A DNA stretch of 18,826 nt from Desulfovibrio sp. (GCA_031275955.1 JAISNZ010000160.1:1-18826), one strand, 5' to 3'. Numbered from the stretch's first letter, positions 1 through 15,332 are shown. Translations and numbers: made by a program. The notes: generated by a model not told the origin, from the sequence alone.

Positions 1-204
1 GTCGCTCCGCCCGGCGCGGAAACGTGGGACGGATTCATGATCGGCGTGACCCTGGCTGAAATTACGGCCTTCGGCCTGGGGCCGCGGGGCGCTGTCCCCT
101 CCCGGTCGGTGCTCCGCTACCCCCTGCGGGGCATCAAGGGGACTGTGTGTCAATCGGCATTGAAATTTGACCCGCCATGGGCAGCCAAAAGTGACCCACT
201 CTGA
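1..204 (+). other. Unrecognised open frame at left edge, probably truncated
   Basis: Reading from base 1 on the plus strand, a frame stays open for 67 codons and stops at TGA 202-204. Its last third is the IS-like sequence at 148-201, so any real gene here would have been cut and given a foreign tail. I recognise no family in the first 48 residues, and short open frames are common by chance in GC-rich DNA. It may be non-coding. Confidence 0.12.
148..201. mobile_element. Possible IS21-type terminal remnant
   Basis: The stretch begins TGTCA and carries two spaced copies of a GACCC box (TTTGACCC at 167-173 and AGTGACCC at 190-196), about 23 bases apart. IS21-family ends usually start with TGT and carry spaced repeats of this kind. 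No transposase gene (istA/istB) and no partner end lie in the window, so this is at most a decayed end. The call rests on pattern memory rather than a database match. Confidence 0.35.
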
Positions 205-252
205 GTGTCATTATTCAAGGGCACAAAGTGGGATTTTTTGAGGACCGGACGC

Positions 253-1830
253 TCATTTCAGGAGACCATCCTGGCGCGCGGAAGTGCGAAAGGTCCGGAA
301 ATCCAGGCCATACTTTTTCATGCGCAGGCCCATAATGCGCTCGGTGATGCCGAGACGCGCGGCGGCCTTGGCCATATTGCCGCCCGCTTCGGACAGGGCG
401 TCCCGGATGAGCCGTTCTTCCAGGCAGGCAAGGGCGCTGTCCAGAGTGGCCGTTCCCGCAGGCAGGGGGAGCGTGGCCTGGGGGGATTGCAGCCAGGAGG
501 GGAGATGGTGGGTCTCAATGACGCCGTCAAGGCCGCAGAGGATCACGGCCCGCTCGATGACGTTTTCCAATTCCCGGATATTGCCGGGCCAGGCATAGGC
601 CATGAGCAGGTCCGTGGCCTGGGGGGAGATGCGGACAACCTTGCGGTTGTTGTCGGCGCAGGCTTTGTCCACAAAATGCGTGACCAGGGCCATGATGTCG
701 TCCCGGCGCTCCCGCAGGGGGGGCAGGATCAGGGGGAAGACGCTCAAGCGGTAATAGAGATCCTGCCGGAATTCGCCCCTGGCGACCATGGCTTCCAGGT
801 CCCGGTTGGTGGCGGCAATGAGGCGCACATCCACACGCAGGGTTTCCATGCCGCCGACACGCTCAAACTCCCGTTCCTGAATGACCCGGAGCAGCTTGGC
901 CTGGATCATGGGGGTCATGTCCCCCACCTCGTCCAGGAAGAGGGTGCCGCCGTGGGCCATCTCAAAGCGCCCCTTGCGCGCCCCCACCGCCCCGGTGAAG
1001 GCCCCGCGCTCATGGCCGAAGAGCTCGCTTTCCACCAGACCCTCGGGCAGGGCGGCGCAGTTGACCTTGATAAAGGGACGCCCGGCCCTGGCGCTGTTGG
1101 CATGAATAATGCCGGCCACCAGCTCCTTGCCCGTGCCGCTCTCTCCCCGGATGAACACCGTGGCGTTGGTGCCAGCCACCTGAATCACTTCCTCCAGCAT
1201 GGAGCGCATGACGGCGGAAGATCCCACCAGGGCGCCGGCGTCAAAGGAGCTGTAGACCAGCTGCTGCAGGCGGCGGTTTTCCTCCACCACCGCCGTGTGC
1301 ATGGCCTTGAATTCCCTGCGGATGCGCACGGCCCGCGCGATGAGCGAGGCCAGAACCTGCAAAAGGCGCATATCCTCTTCCAGGCAGACGGAGTCGGCAA
1401 AGAGCCGATCCGCCGACAGGGCGCCCACAGCCTTGCCTCCCACCAGAATCGGCACACAGAGGAAGGAAATTTCCTCCTTGTACAGATCCCGGGCCTCGGT
1501 GCGGTTCAAAAAAAGCGGCTCCTCGGAAACGCGGGGCACGGCAATGGGCTTGCCCGTGGCAATGACCCGGCCGGTGACGCCCTCGCCGAACTTGTAACGG
1601 GCGCGCCTCTGCTCCGAAAGTTTCAGGCCGTAAGCCACTTCCGCCACGATCTCCCCGCTGGCCGGATCCAGCAGCAGAAGGGTGCCGCGCATCATCCCGG
1701 TATATCTGGCCATCAATTCCAGAGCGGAATCCAGGCGATCCGAGATATCCGTCGCCCCGTCCAGGGCCTGGCTCACCTCGAAAAGCAAGCGCAATTCGTT
1801 GGCTTCACTACGGATTTGCAAATCGGCCAT
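253..1830 (-). CDS. NifA-type sigma54-dependent transcriptional activator (GAF-AAA+-Fis)
   Basis: This 525-residue enhancer-binding protein drives open-complex formation by sigma54 RNA polymerase. A GAF sensor domain spans about residues 10-170, followed by a short linker. The AAA+ domain covers about 200-435, with Walker A GESGTGKE (229-236), the sigma54-contacting GAFTGA loop (276-281), Walker B GGTLFLDEVGD (294-304) and the WPGNIRELENV segment near 414-424. A Fis-type helix-turn-helix lies near 478-510. There is no receiver domain, so it is not a classical NtrC; GAF plus this C-terminus is the NifA/NorR-like layout. It follows carB by 97 bases on the same strand and may be read through from carAB. 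No nif gene is in view, so the name NifA is by architecture only. Its targets may be the sigma54 promoters upstream of carA and glnN (inference). Confidence 0.93.
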   Translation of the reverse strand: MADLQIRSEANELRLLFEVSQALDGATDISDRLDSALELMARYTGMMRGTLLLLDPASGEIVAEVAYGLKLSEQRRARYKFGEGVTGRVIATGKPIAVPRVSEEPLFLNRTEARDLYKEEISFLCVPILVGGKAVGALSADRLFADSVCLEEDMRLLQVLASLIARAVRIRREFKAMHTAVVEENRRLQQLVYSSFDAGALVGSSAVMRSMLEEVIQVAGTNATVFIRGESGTGKELVAGIIHANSARAGRPFIKVNCAALPEGLVESELFGHERGAFTGAVGARKGRFEMAHGGTLFLDEVGDMTPMIQAKLLRVIQEREFERVGGMETLRVDVRLIAATNRDLEAMVARGEFRQDLYYRLSVFPLILPPLRERRDDIMALVTHFVDKACADNNRKVVRISPQATDLLMAYAWPGNIRELENVIERAVILCGLDGVIETHHLPSWLQSPQATLPLPAGTATLDSALACLEERLIRDALSEAGGNMAKAAARLGITERIMGLRMKKYGLDFRTFRTSARQDGLLK

Positions 1831-1866
1831 GCCTATTACACCTACAGTCGCAAATGCGCGCGCCGC

Positions 1867-1912
1867 CCCCTCAGGGGAAAGGCCCGTTTATCTTCCCGAG
1901 AGGCGGAGCCTC
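1867..1912. repeat. Two small hairpins between carB and the regulator gene
   Basis: CCCC-TCA-GGGG (1867-1877) and GAGGC-GGA-GCCTC (1900-1912) both have three-base loops. On the minus strand the second reads GAGGC-TCC-GCCTC and shares the GGCTCCGCC core with a hairpin downstream of glnN. The T-run lies on the wrong side for a carB terminator, so it is not called as one. Confidence 0.4.
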
Positions 1913-1927
1913 AAAAAGCGGCCGGCC

Positions 1928-5338
<3,411 letters not shown>

Positions 5339-5347
5339 GAGGGGTTC

Positions 5348-6457
5348 TCACTTCGCCTGCAGAATCAGGTCGCGGAAACGGAGGAAGAGATCGCCGGCCT
5401 CGGTGGGACCAGGGACGGCCTCCGGGTGGAATTGCACGGAAAAGGCCGGCGCGTCCTTGACCACCAGGCCCTCCAGGGTATCGTCATTCAGATTCCAATG
5501 CGAAGGCGCGGCCCGGGCGGGCAGGGAATCTGGGTCCACGCAGAAGCCGTGGTTCTGGCTGGTGATGAGGACCCGCCGGGTGGAGATATCCAGGACAGGG
5601 TGGTTCACGCCGTGGTGGCCGAAGGGAAGTTTGTACGTCCTGGCGCCGAGGGCCAGGCCGAGCAGCTGGTGCCCCAGACAGATGCCGAACAGGGGCACGC
5701 GGCCCAGAAGCCGCCGGATGGCGGCGATGGCATAGACGCAGGGTTCGGGGTCTCCGGGACCGTTGGGCAGAAGCACGCCGTCCGGCTTGGAAGCCAGGAT
5801 GTCGGCGGCGGATGTCGCGGCCGGCCAGACGGAAACGGCCATGCCCAGCCGGGCCAGATTGACCAGGATGGAGCGTTTGACCCCGCAGTCAAGGACAGCC
5901 ACGCGCAGGGAGGGGCTGTCCGGCGGCGGAGGGGAAAAGGCGTAGGGTTGCGCGCAGGAGACCTTGCGGGCGAGATCCTGGCCCTGCATGGGCGGAAGGG
6001 CCCTGGCCCGGCGCAGGAGGGAGGGGCGATCCAGATCCAGGGCGCTGAGGATCCCCCCCCGCGAGCCGTGCTCGCGCAAATGCAGGGTCAGGGCACGGGT
6101 GTCCAGACCCGCAATGGCGGAAATCCCCTGCCGGGCCAGTTTGGCGTCCAGGGACTCCCCGGCCCGCCAATGGGGAAAGGGCATGTTTTCCGCGGCGGTG
6201 AACAGATCGTGGAATACGGCCCCGGCAACGCGCGGGGCGGGAGATTCGTCATCCAGGGGAGTGGCGCCGTAATTTCCCAGCTGGGCGGCGGTGAAGGCCA
6301 CGATCTGGCCGAAATAGGAGGGATCGGTGAGAGTCTCCTGGTAGCCCGCCATGCTTGTGGTGAAAACCACTTCGCCGGCTGCCTCCCCGGCCGCGCCGCG
6401 GGCCTCGCCCTCAAAACAGACGCCGTCGTCCAGCATGAGCAGAGCCGGTTTGGTCAT
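5348..6457 (-). CDS. carA: Carbamoyl-phosphate synthase small subunit (glutamine amidotransferase)
   Basis: CarA hydrolyses glutamine and passes ammonia to CarB. The 369-residue length is normal. The N-terminal CPSase_sm domain (about 1-145, with TSMAGYQETLTDPSY at 34-48) is followed by a class I glutamine amidotransferase domain (about 185-369). The nucleophile is Cys260 in GICLGHQ, and the partner residues are His344 and Glu346 in FHPEA. The start ATG (6455-6457) is preceded by GTGAGG, four bases of spacer away, and by a sigma54-type promoter whose predicted start site leaves a leader of about 24 bases. First gene of a carAB unit transcribed away from glnN. Confidence 0.98.
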   Translation of the reverse strand: MTKPALLMLDDGVCFEGEARGAAGEAAGEVVFTTSMAGYQETLTDPSYFGQIVAFTAAQLGNYGATPLDDESPAPRVAGAVFHDLFTAAENMPFPHWRAGESLDAKLARQGISAIAGLDTRALTLHLREHGSRGGILSALDLDRPSLLRRARALPPMQGQDLARKVSCAQPYAFSPPPPDSPSLRVAVLDCGVKRSILVNLARLGMAVSVWPAATSAADILASKPDGVLLPNGPGDPEPCVYAIAAIRRLLGRVPLFGICLGHQLLGLALGARTYKLPFGHHGVNHPVLDISTRRVLITSQNHGFCVDPDSLPARAAPSHWNLNDDTLEGLVVKDAPAFSVQFHPEAVPGPTEAGDLFLRFRDLILQAK

Positions 6458-6491
6458 AATGCCTCACAGGGAAATATGCTCTGACAGGATA

Positions 6492-6507
6492 TGCAATTTC
6501 AACGCCA
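6492..6507 (-). promoter_or_regulatory. Sigma54 (-24/-12) promoter for carAB
   Basis: Read on the minus strand this is TGGCGT-N5-TTGCA, matching consensus TGGCAC-N5-TTGCW except for G for A (and the common T/C variation) in the -24 box. The GG and GC pairs are both present at exact spacing. The predicted start is near 6481, about 24 bases before the carA ATG. A sigma70-like TTGAAA-N18-CATATT overlaps the same bases (6502-6473) but is weaker and would leave almost no leader. Confidence 0.62.
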
Positions 6508-6536
6508 GAACCGCGGCCGGGGGAAAAGACCGGAGC

Positions 6537-6565
6537 GGAAAGGCCGCCCGGCGCGCGGCCTTTCC
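6537..6565. repeat. 11-bp perfect inverted repeat upstream of the carA promoter
   Basis: Arms GGAAAGGCCGC (6537-6547) and GCGGCCTTTCC (6555-6565) flank a 7-base centre. It lies upstream of the predicted carA start, so the carAB message from that promoter would not include it. On the minus strand it is followed by a short TCTTTT tract, making it a possible weak terminator of leftward read-through. It could equally be a protein-binding dyad about 70 bp upstream of the carA start. Confidence 0.5.
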
Positions 6566-6622
6566 CTCCGCCGGGGGAGGTCCGGGCCGTTCTAAAAAAT
6601 ACATTTAGGGAAAAACTACCAG

Positions 6623-6637
6623 AAAAGCAACGCTTTT
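6623..6637. promoter_or_regulatory. Candidate shared enhancer dyad between the carAB and glnN promoters
   Basis: AAAAGC-AAC-GCTTTT is a perfect 6-bp dyad centred at about 6630. It is roughly 150 bp upstream of both predicted sigma54 start sites (near 6481 leftward and 6783 rightward), a usual distance for enhancer-binding proteins. It is not the classical NifA box TGT-N10-ACA, which I do not find in this gap. Other small dyads nearby are CCGC-CA-GCGG (6647-6656) and TTTCTAGAAA (6709-6718). Function is inferred from position only. Confidence 0.22.
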
Positions 6638-6756
6638 GTTGTTTTACCGCCAGCGGCTGCTCTCCCTTCCCCCTCCGGCAGGAAGGATTTACTCATAACT
6701 CAGAGATATTTCTAGAAAAATAATTTTCTTTTCTTCCCCTTCCCTTTTGCCCGCCT

Positions 6757-6772
6757 TTGTACGAAAGTTGCT
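6757..6772 (+). promoter_or_regulatory. Candidate sigma54 promoter for glnN
   Basis: TTGTAC-N5-TTGCT fits the spacing of a -24/-12 promoter with a perfect -12 box. The -24 box is degenerate: one G of the key GG pair is T. The predicted start near 6783 leaves about 69 bases of leader before the glnN ATG. No convincing sigma70 promoter was seen in the gap. This is clearly weaker than the carAB match. Confidence 0.4.
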
Positions 6773-6851
6773 AGTCCTGATGCACGTCCAGGCGGCCGGG
6801 GCAGCTTCCTCCCCGCGCCGCTCCACCTTTCAGAACAGAAAAGGAGTTTCC

Positions 6852-9050
6852 ATGTCCGCCACACTCCGCGCAACCGTCCGCGCCGCCGTCGCCTCGGACC
6901 GCTGCTTCCCCGCCCCGGCCGCGCGCCCCTCGCCTTCGGATCTATACTGCCGTGACGTCTTCAGCATGAAGGTGATGCGGGATCTCCTGCCCGGCGCCGT
7001 TTATGCCCGCCTGGAGCAAATCGTGGCCTGCGGCGGCACGCTGCTGGAAGGCGACGCCGATGTTGTGGCCAGCGCCATGAAAAACTGGGCCCTTGAACGG
7101 GGCGCCGTCAACTATACCCACTGGTTTCAGCCCATGACCGGAGCCACCGCGGAAAAGCATGACGCCTTTCTCACCCCGGCCCCCGGAGCCCAGGGTCAGT
7201 TCATCACTGAATTTTCCGGCAAGATGCTGATCAAGGGAGAGCCGGACGCCTCCTCCTTCCCCTCCGGCGGCATCCGCTCCACCTTCGAGGCGCGCGGCTA
7301 CACGGCCTGGGATCCCACCAGCCCGGCCTTTCTCATGGAAACAAGCTCCGGCAAAACCCTGTACATCCCCTGCATCTTCCTTTCCTACACAGGAGAATCC
7401 CTGGACCGCAAACTCCCGCTCCTGCGTTCCCTGGAGGCCGTTTCCACCAACGCCCTGCGCATCCTGCGCCTCTTCGGCAACACCTCCGCCACCGCCGTCC
7501 ACACCATGGTCGGCGCGGAGCAGGAATATTTCCTCGTGGATCGCCGCTACTACACCCTGCGCACGGACCTCCTCCTGGCCGGACGGACCCTGTTCGGCGC
7601 CAAGCCCTGCAAGGGGCAGGAACTGGAAGACCACTATTTCGGCTCCATCAGCCCCCGCGTTCTCGCCTTCATGGGGGAAGTGGAGGAACGGATGCTGGCC
7701 CTGGGCATCCCCGCGCGCACCCGCCACAACGAGGTGGCCCCCGGCCAGTATGAACTGGCCCCCATGCACGAGGAGGCCAACATCGCCACGGACCACAACA
7801 TGCTGACCATGGAAATCCTGCGCGTCACGGCGGAAAAGCACGGCTTCGCCTGTCTGCTGCACGAAAAGCCCTTCGCCGGCATCAACGGCTCCGGCAAGCA
7901 CAACAACTGGTCCCTGTGCGATTCCGACGGCAACAACCTCCTGGACCCCGGATCCACCCCCCTGGACAACGCCCAGTTCCTCGTTTTCCTGGCCGCCGTC
8001 CTGCGCGCCATGCACAAACACCCGGCCGTGCTGCGCCTGGGCACCGTCGGGGCCGGCAACGACCACCGCCTCGGGGCCAACGAGGCTCCCCCCGCCATCC
8101 TCTCCGTCTTTCTGGGCGAACAGCTTGCCCAGATCATTGACAGCATCGCCCTGGGCGAACCCCGGGAAAAAAGCAAGGCCTCCAAAACAACCGACGGCTT
8201 CATGGAAGTGGGCGTTTCCTCCCTGCCCAAACTCCCCAAGGACGCCTCCGACCGCAACCGCACCAGCCCCTTCGCCTTTACCGGCAACAAATTTGAATTC
8301 CGCTCCGTGGGGGCCTCCCAATCCATCGCCCCGGCCAATATCGTTCTCAACGCCGCCATTGCCTGCGCCCTGGACGACATCGCCACCGAACTGGAAGACT
8401 CCGTCGCCAAGGGCCGCCCCCTGCAGGCCGCCGTCCAGGAACTTCTGGCCAAACTCTACAAGGAACACCGCCCCGTGGTCTTCAACGGCAACAGCTATTC
8501 CGAGGAATGGGAGCTGGAGGCGGCCCAGCGCGGCCTGCCGAATTTCAAAGACAGCGTCACCGCCCTCTCCCACTACGCCGATCCTGAAGTCATGGCGGTC
8601 TTTCTGCGCCACGGCGTCCTTTCGGAACGCGAAATCATGGCCCGGCAGGAAATCCTTCAGGAGAACTATGTCAAGGCCCTGCACGTGGAGACAAAGCTCG
8701 TCCAGGTCCTGGGCCGCTCCGTCATCCTCCCGGCATGTCTGAACTTCGCGGCGAAGGTGGCCGCCTTCACCGCCTCGGAACAGACGGCGGGAGTCCCCTG
8801 CGTCGGTCTTGACTATTACGCCCGCATCCACTCCCACATCGCCGGCCTGCTGCAATCCCTCGCGGATCTGGACGCCAGGCACGAGGAACTGGACGCCCTG
8901 CAAGGCATCCCGACCAAGGCCAAAGCCGCCCGGGACATCCTTCTCCCCCTCCTGGCCCAATGCCGCCTCCATGTAGACGCCCTGGAAGGAATGGTGGATG
9001 ACGCCGACTGGCCCCTGCCCAAATACAACGAGATGCTCTGGCACCATTAA
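6852..9050 (+). CDS. glnN: Glutamine synthetase type III
   Basis: Condenses ammonium and glutamate into glutamine with ATP. The 732-residue length fits the GSIII family (about 700-730) and rules out the roughly 470-residue type I enzyme. Visible markers are GAEQEYF (221-227, active-site acidic residues), RHNEVAPGQYE (291-301) and the GSIII signature GINGSGKHNNWS (343-354). I chose ATG 6852 because AAAGGAG lies just upstream; an in-frame ATG at 6747 would overlap the promoter region and adds non-conserved residues. Type III enzymes lack the type I adenylylation loop, so control is probably transcriptional, which fits the sigma54-like promoter upstream. It heads the plus-strand gltB-gltD set and diverges from carAB. 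Confidence 0.97.
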   Translation: MSATLRATVRAAVASDRCFPAPAARPSPSDLYCRDVFSMKVMRDLLPGAVYARLEQIVACGGTLLEGDADVVASAMKNWALERGAVNYTHWFQPMTGATAEKHDAFLTPAPGAQGQFITEFSGKMLIKGEPDASSFPSGGIRSTFEARGYTAWDPTSPAFLMETSSGKTLYIPCIFLSYTGESLDRKLPLLRSLEAVSTNALRILRLFGNTSATAVHTMVGAEQEYFLVDRRYYTLRTDLLLAGRTLFGAKPCKGQELEDHYFGSISPRVLAFMGEVEERMLALGIPARTRHNEVAPGQYELAPMHEEANIATDHNMLTMEILRVTAEKHGFACLLHEKPFAGINGSGKHNNWSLCDSDGNNLLDPGSTPLDNAQFLVFLAAVLRAMHKHPAVLRLGTVGAGNDHRLGANEAPPAILSVFLGEQLAQIIDSIALGEPREKSKASKTTDGFMEVGVSSLPKLPKDASDRNRTSPFAFTGNKFEFRSVGASQSIAPANIVLNAAIACALDDIATELEDSVAKGRPLQAAVQELLAKLYKEHRPVVFNGNSYSEEWELEAAQRGLPNFKDSVTALSHYADPEVMAVFLRHGVLSEREIMARQEILQENYVKALHVETKLVQVLGRSVILPACLNFAAKVAAFTASEQTAGVPCVGLDYYARIHSHIAGLLQSLADLDARHEELDALQGIPTKAKAARDILLPLLAQCRLHVDALEGMVDDADWPLPKYNEMLWHH

Positions 9051-9060
9051 AAGAAACGCG

Positions 9061-9157
9061 CCGGGGCTCCGCCCCGGACCCCGCGGGGGCATCATGCCCC
9101 CCGGACCCCCTCAAGGCGTCATGGCGCTTGAACGGGGGCGCGGGGGAATCATTCCCC
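9061..9157. repeat. Cluster of GC-rich mini-hairpins between glnN and gltB
   Basis: Three perfect small stem-loops follow one another: CCGGGGC-TCC-GCCCCGG (9061-9077), GGGGGCA-TCA-TGCCCCC (9085-9101) and GGGGAA-TCA-TTCCCC (9143-9157). All have three-base loops, two of them TCA. They start 10 bases after the glnN stop. No T-run follows any of them, so simple termination is not supported. They look like an interspersed extragenic palindromic element that could act on mRNA stability or attenuate read-through. Confidence 0.6.
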
Positions 9158-9214
9158 TGCCGGGGGAGTTTGAGGGGGCAAAGCCACCTCAAGAAGATAA
9201 ATCCCTGTTTCCCT

Positions 9215-9226
9215 GAAGGATCCTTC
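9215..9226. promoter_or_regulatory. 12-bp palindrome containing the gltB ribosome-binding site
   Basis: GAAGGATCCTTC is a perfect palindrome whose left half, GAAGGA, is the best Shine-Dalgarno match for gltB and whose right half abuts the ATG at 9227. In RNA a zero-loop stem cannot fully close, but dimeric or partial pairing could mask the site. It also decides the gltB start. Confidence 0.45.
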
Positions 9227-13819
<4,593 letters not shown>

Positions 13820-13827
13820 GGCCCATT

Positions 13828-13862
13828 CCGGATCAAAACCCAGGCCCGCGGTTTTGATCCGG
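13828..13862. repeat. 13-bp perfect stem-loop between gltB and gltD
   Basis: Arms CCGGATCAAAACC (13828-13840) and GGTTTTGATCCGG (13850-13862) are exact complements around a 9-base loop. It sits 8 bases after the gltB stop and ends 33 bases before the gltD start. No T-run follows on the plus strand (pyrimidine-rich but mixed), so full termination is unlikely. A role as partial terminator or mRNA-stabilising element separating two genes of one enzyme is inferred. Confidence 0.7.
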
Positions 13863-13895
13863 CGCCCGCCCTTCATCTTCGCCCAGGATCTTGCC

Positions 13896-15296
13896 ATGTC
13901 CGCGTACAGACCGATTATTGAAAGAATCCACGACTTTTTGCCGGTGGAACTCATGCCGGAGGAGCCGGATCTGCGCCGGGATCTGGCCCGTTGCCAGGAC
14001 TGCGGCGTGCCCTTCTGCCATGCCTCCGGCTGCCCCCTGCTGAACGCCGTGCCGGAAATCAACGCGGCGGTCCTGGGCGGGCGCTGGCTCACGGCCCTGA
14101 TCCGGCTGCTGGACACCAGCCCTTTTCCGGAATTCACGGCCAGGCTGTGCCCTGCCCTGTGCGAAGGATCCTGCGTTCAGGGGCTGCACGAGTCCGCCGT
14201 GCCCTGCCGCCAGGCGGAACTGGCCGTCATTGAGCGCGGCTTCGCGGAAAACCGCATCCGGCCGTGTCCCCCGCAGCGCCGGCGGGACCTCGCCGTTGCC
14301 GTCATCGGTTCCGGCCCCGCGGGTCTGGCCGCCGCCTGGCGGCTCAATCAGGCCGGCCTGCGCGTTACGGTCTATGAAAAGGACGCCAGGCCGGGCGGCT
14401 TTTTGCGTTACGGAATCCCGGACTTCAAACTGGGCAAGGATGTTCTGGACCGGCGCATCCGTCTTCTGGAGCGGGAAGGCGTCCTTTTTGAATGCGGGGT
14501 TGAAGCGGGAACGGATATTTCCGGCCGCCTGCTGCTGCAGCGGCACGACATTCTGGTGCTGGCGGGAGGCGCCCGGCAAAAACGCGACCTGTCCGTTTCC
14601 GGCCGCCAGCTGGCCGGCATCCATTTCGCCACCGATTATCTGGCGGCCCAGAACCGGGTCCTCAACGGCGAACTGCCCGGCCTGCCGGAGGAATGGACCG
14701 CCCGGAACAAGCGGGTTCTCGTCATCGGCGGCGGCGATACCGGCGCGGACTGCGTGGGTACGGCCTGGAGACAGGGGGCTGTTTCCGTCCGGCAGGTGGA
14801 AATCATGCCCAGGCCGCCGGAAACGCGGAGTCCGGACAACCCCTGGCCCGAATGGCCGCGAATCCTGCGCGCCTCCAGCAGCCATGCGGAAGGCGGCGAA
14901 CGCCTCTGGAGCGTCACGACCACCTCCTTTGCCCAGGCAAGGGACGACCCCTCCCGGGTCGGCGCCGCGCATTGCGCCCGGGTGTCCTGGGAGGAGCGGG
15001 AAGGACGCCTCCACCCCGTCAGCATCGAAAATTCCGCTTTCGTCCTGCCGGCGGATCTGGTCCTCCTGGCCATGGGCTTCACCGGCGCGCTTCCCGATCC
15101 GCTCCTGCGCTGTCTCGGCCTCAAAATCGACGAATCCGGGCGTCTGCCCCGCAACGCCGGGGGACGTCCGGGGGGGCGGGAAATATACGCCTGCGGGGAC
15201 ATGACCCTCGGTCCCTCCCTTGTGGTCCGGGCCATCAACGACGGCCTGCGCGCAGCCGAAGGCCTGCTCGCGCAGCGGGGGCTTGCCCCGAATTGA
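13896..15296 (+). CDS. gltD: Glutamate synthase small (beta) subunit, NAD(P)H- and FAD-dependent
   Basis: GltD oxidises NAD(P)H and passes electrons through FAD and iron-sulfur clusters to GltB. The 466-residue length is typical. The N-terminal cluster domain has C33, C36, C41 and C46 (CQDCGVPFCHASGC) and a second set at C85, C89 and C93. FAD binding is shown by VIGSGPAG (136-143) and the NAD(P)H fold by VIGGGDTGAD (276-285). A C-terminal ACGDMTLGPSLVVRA segment closes the FAD site. I chose ATG 13896, with AGGA eight bases upstream; longer in-frame starts would run back through the stem-loop and gltB. The same fold occurs in other NAD(P)H-dependent oxidoreductase subunits, but adjacency to gltB settles the role. 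Confidence 0.96.
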   Translation: MSAYRPIIERIHDFLPVELMPEEPDLRRDLARCQDCGVPFCHASGCPLLNAVPEINAAVLGGRWLTALIRLLDTSPFPEFTARLCPALCEGSCVQGLHESAVPCRQAELAVIERGFAENRIRPCPPQRRRDLAVAVIGSGPAGLAAAWRLNQAGLRVTVYEKDARPGGFLRYGIPDFKLGKDVLDRRIRLLEREGVLFECGVEAGTDISGRLLLQRHDILVLAGGARQKRDLSVSGRQLAGIHFATDYLAAQNRVLNGELPGLPEEWTARNKRVLVIGGGDTGADCVGTAWRQGAVSVRQVEIMPRPPETRSPDNPWPEWPRILRASSSHAEGGERLWSVTTTSFAQARDDPSRVGAAHCARVSWEEREGRLHPVSIENSAFVLPADLVLLAMGFTGALPDPLLRCLGLKIDESGRLPRNAGGRPGGREIYACGDMTLGPSLVVRAINDGLRAAEGLLAQRGLAPN

Positions 15297-15320
15297 CTTT
15301 TTCCCTTGCCCTGTTATTTT
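15293..15320 (+). promoter_or_regulatory. Sigma70-type promoter for dapF-dapL
   Basis: TTGACT (15293-15298), a 16-base spacer and TATTTT (15315-15320) give a plausible -35/-10 pair. The -35 box overlaps the gltD stop codon. The predicted start near 15327 leaves about 60 bases of leader. This would uncouple the dap genes from the nitrogen-regulated genes upstream. Confidence 0.5.
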
Positions 15321-15332
15321 TTCTCTGCCTCT

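Noticed and set aside
6942..9095. Open frame of about 717 codons antisense to glnN
   Set aside because: Gly-rich translation without motifs, covering a clear type III glutamine synthetase.
9130..9148. TGGCGC-like -24 box upstream of gltB
   Set aside because: The matching GC pair is missing at the required spacing, so a sigma54 promoter for gltB is not supported.
9061..9157. CRISPR array
   Set aside because: The hairpins differ in sequence and spacing and there is no regular repeat-spacer pattern.
9128..9226. Upstream in-frame ATG extending gltB by 33 residues
   Set aside because: It starts within hairpin-rich non-coding DNA and would make the propeptide before Cys16 unusually long; ATG 9227 has a proper SD site.
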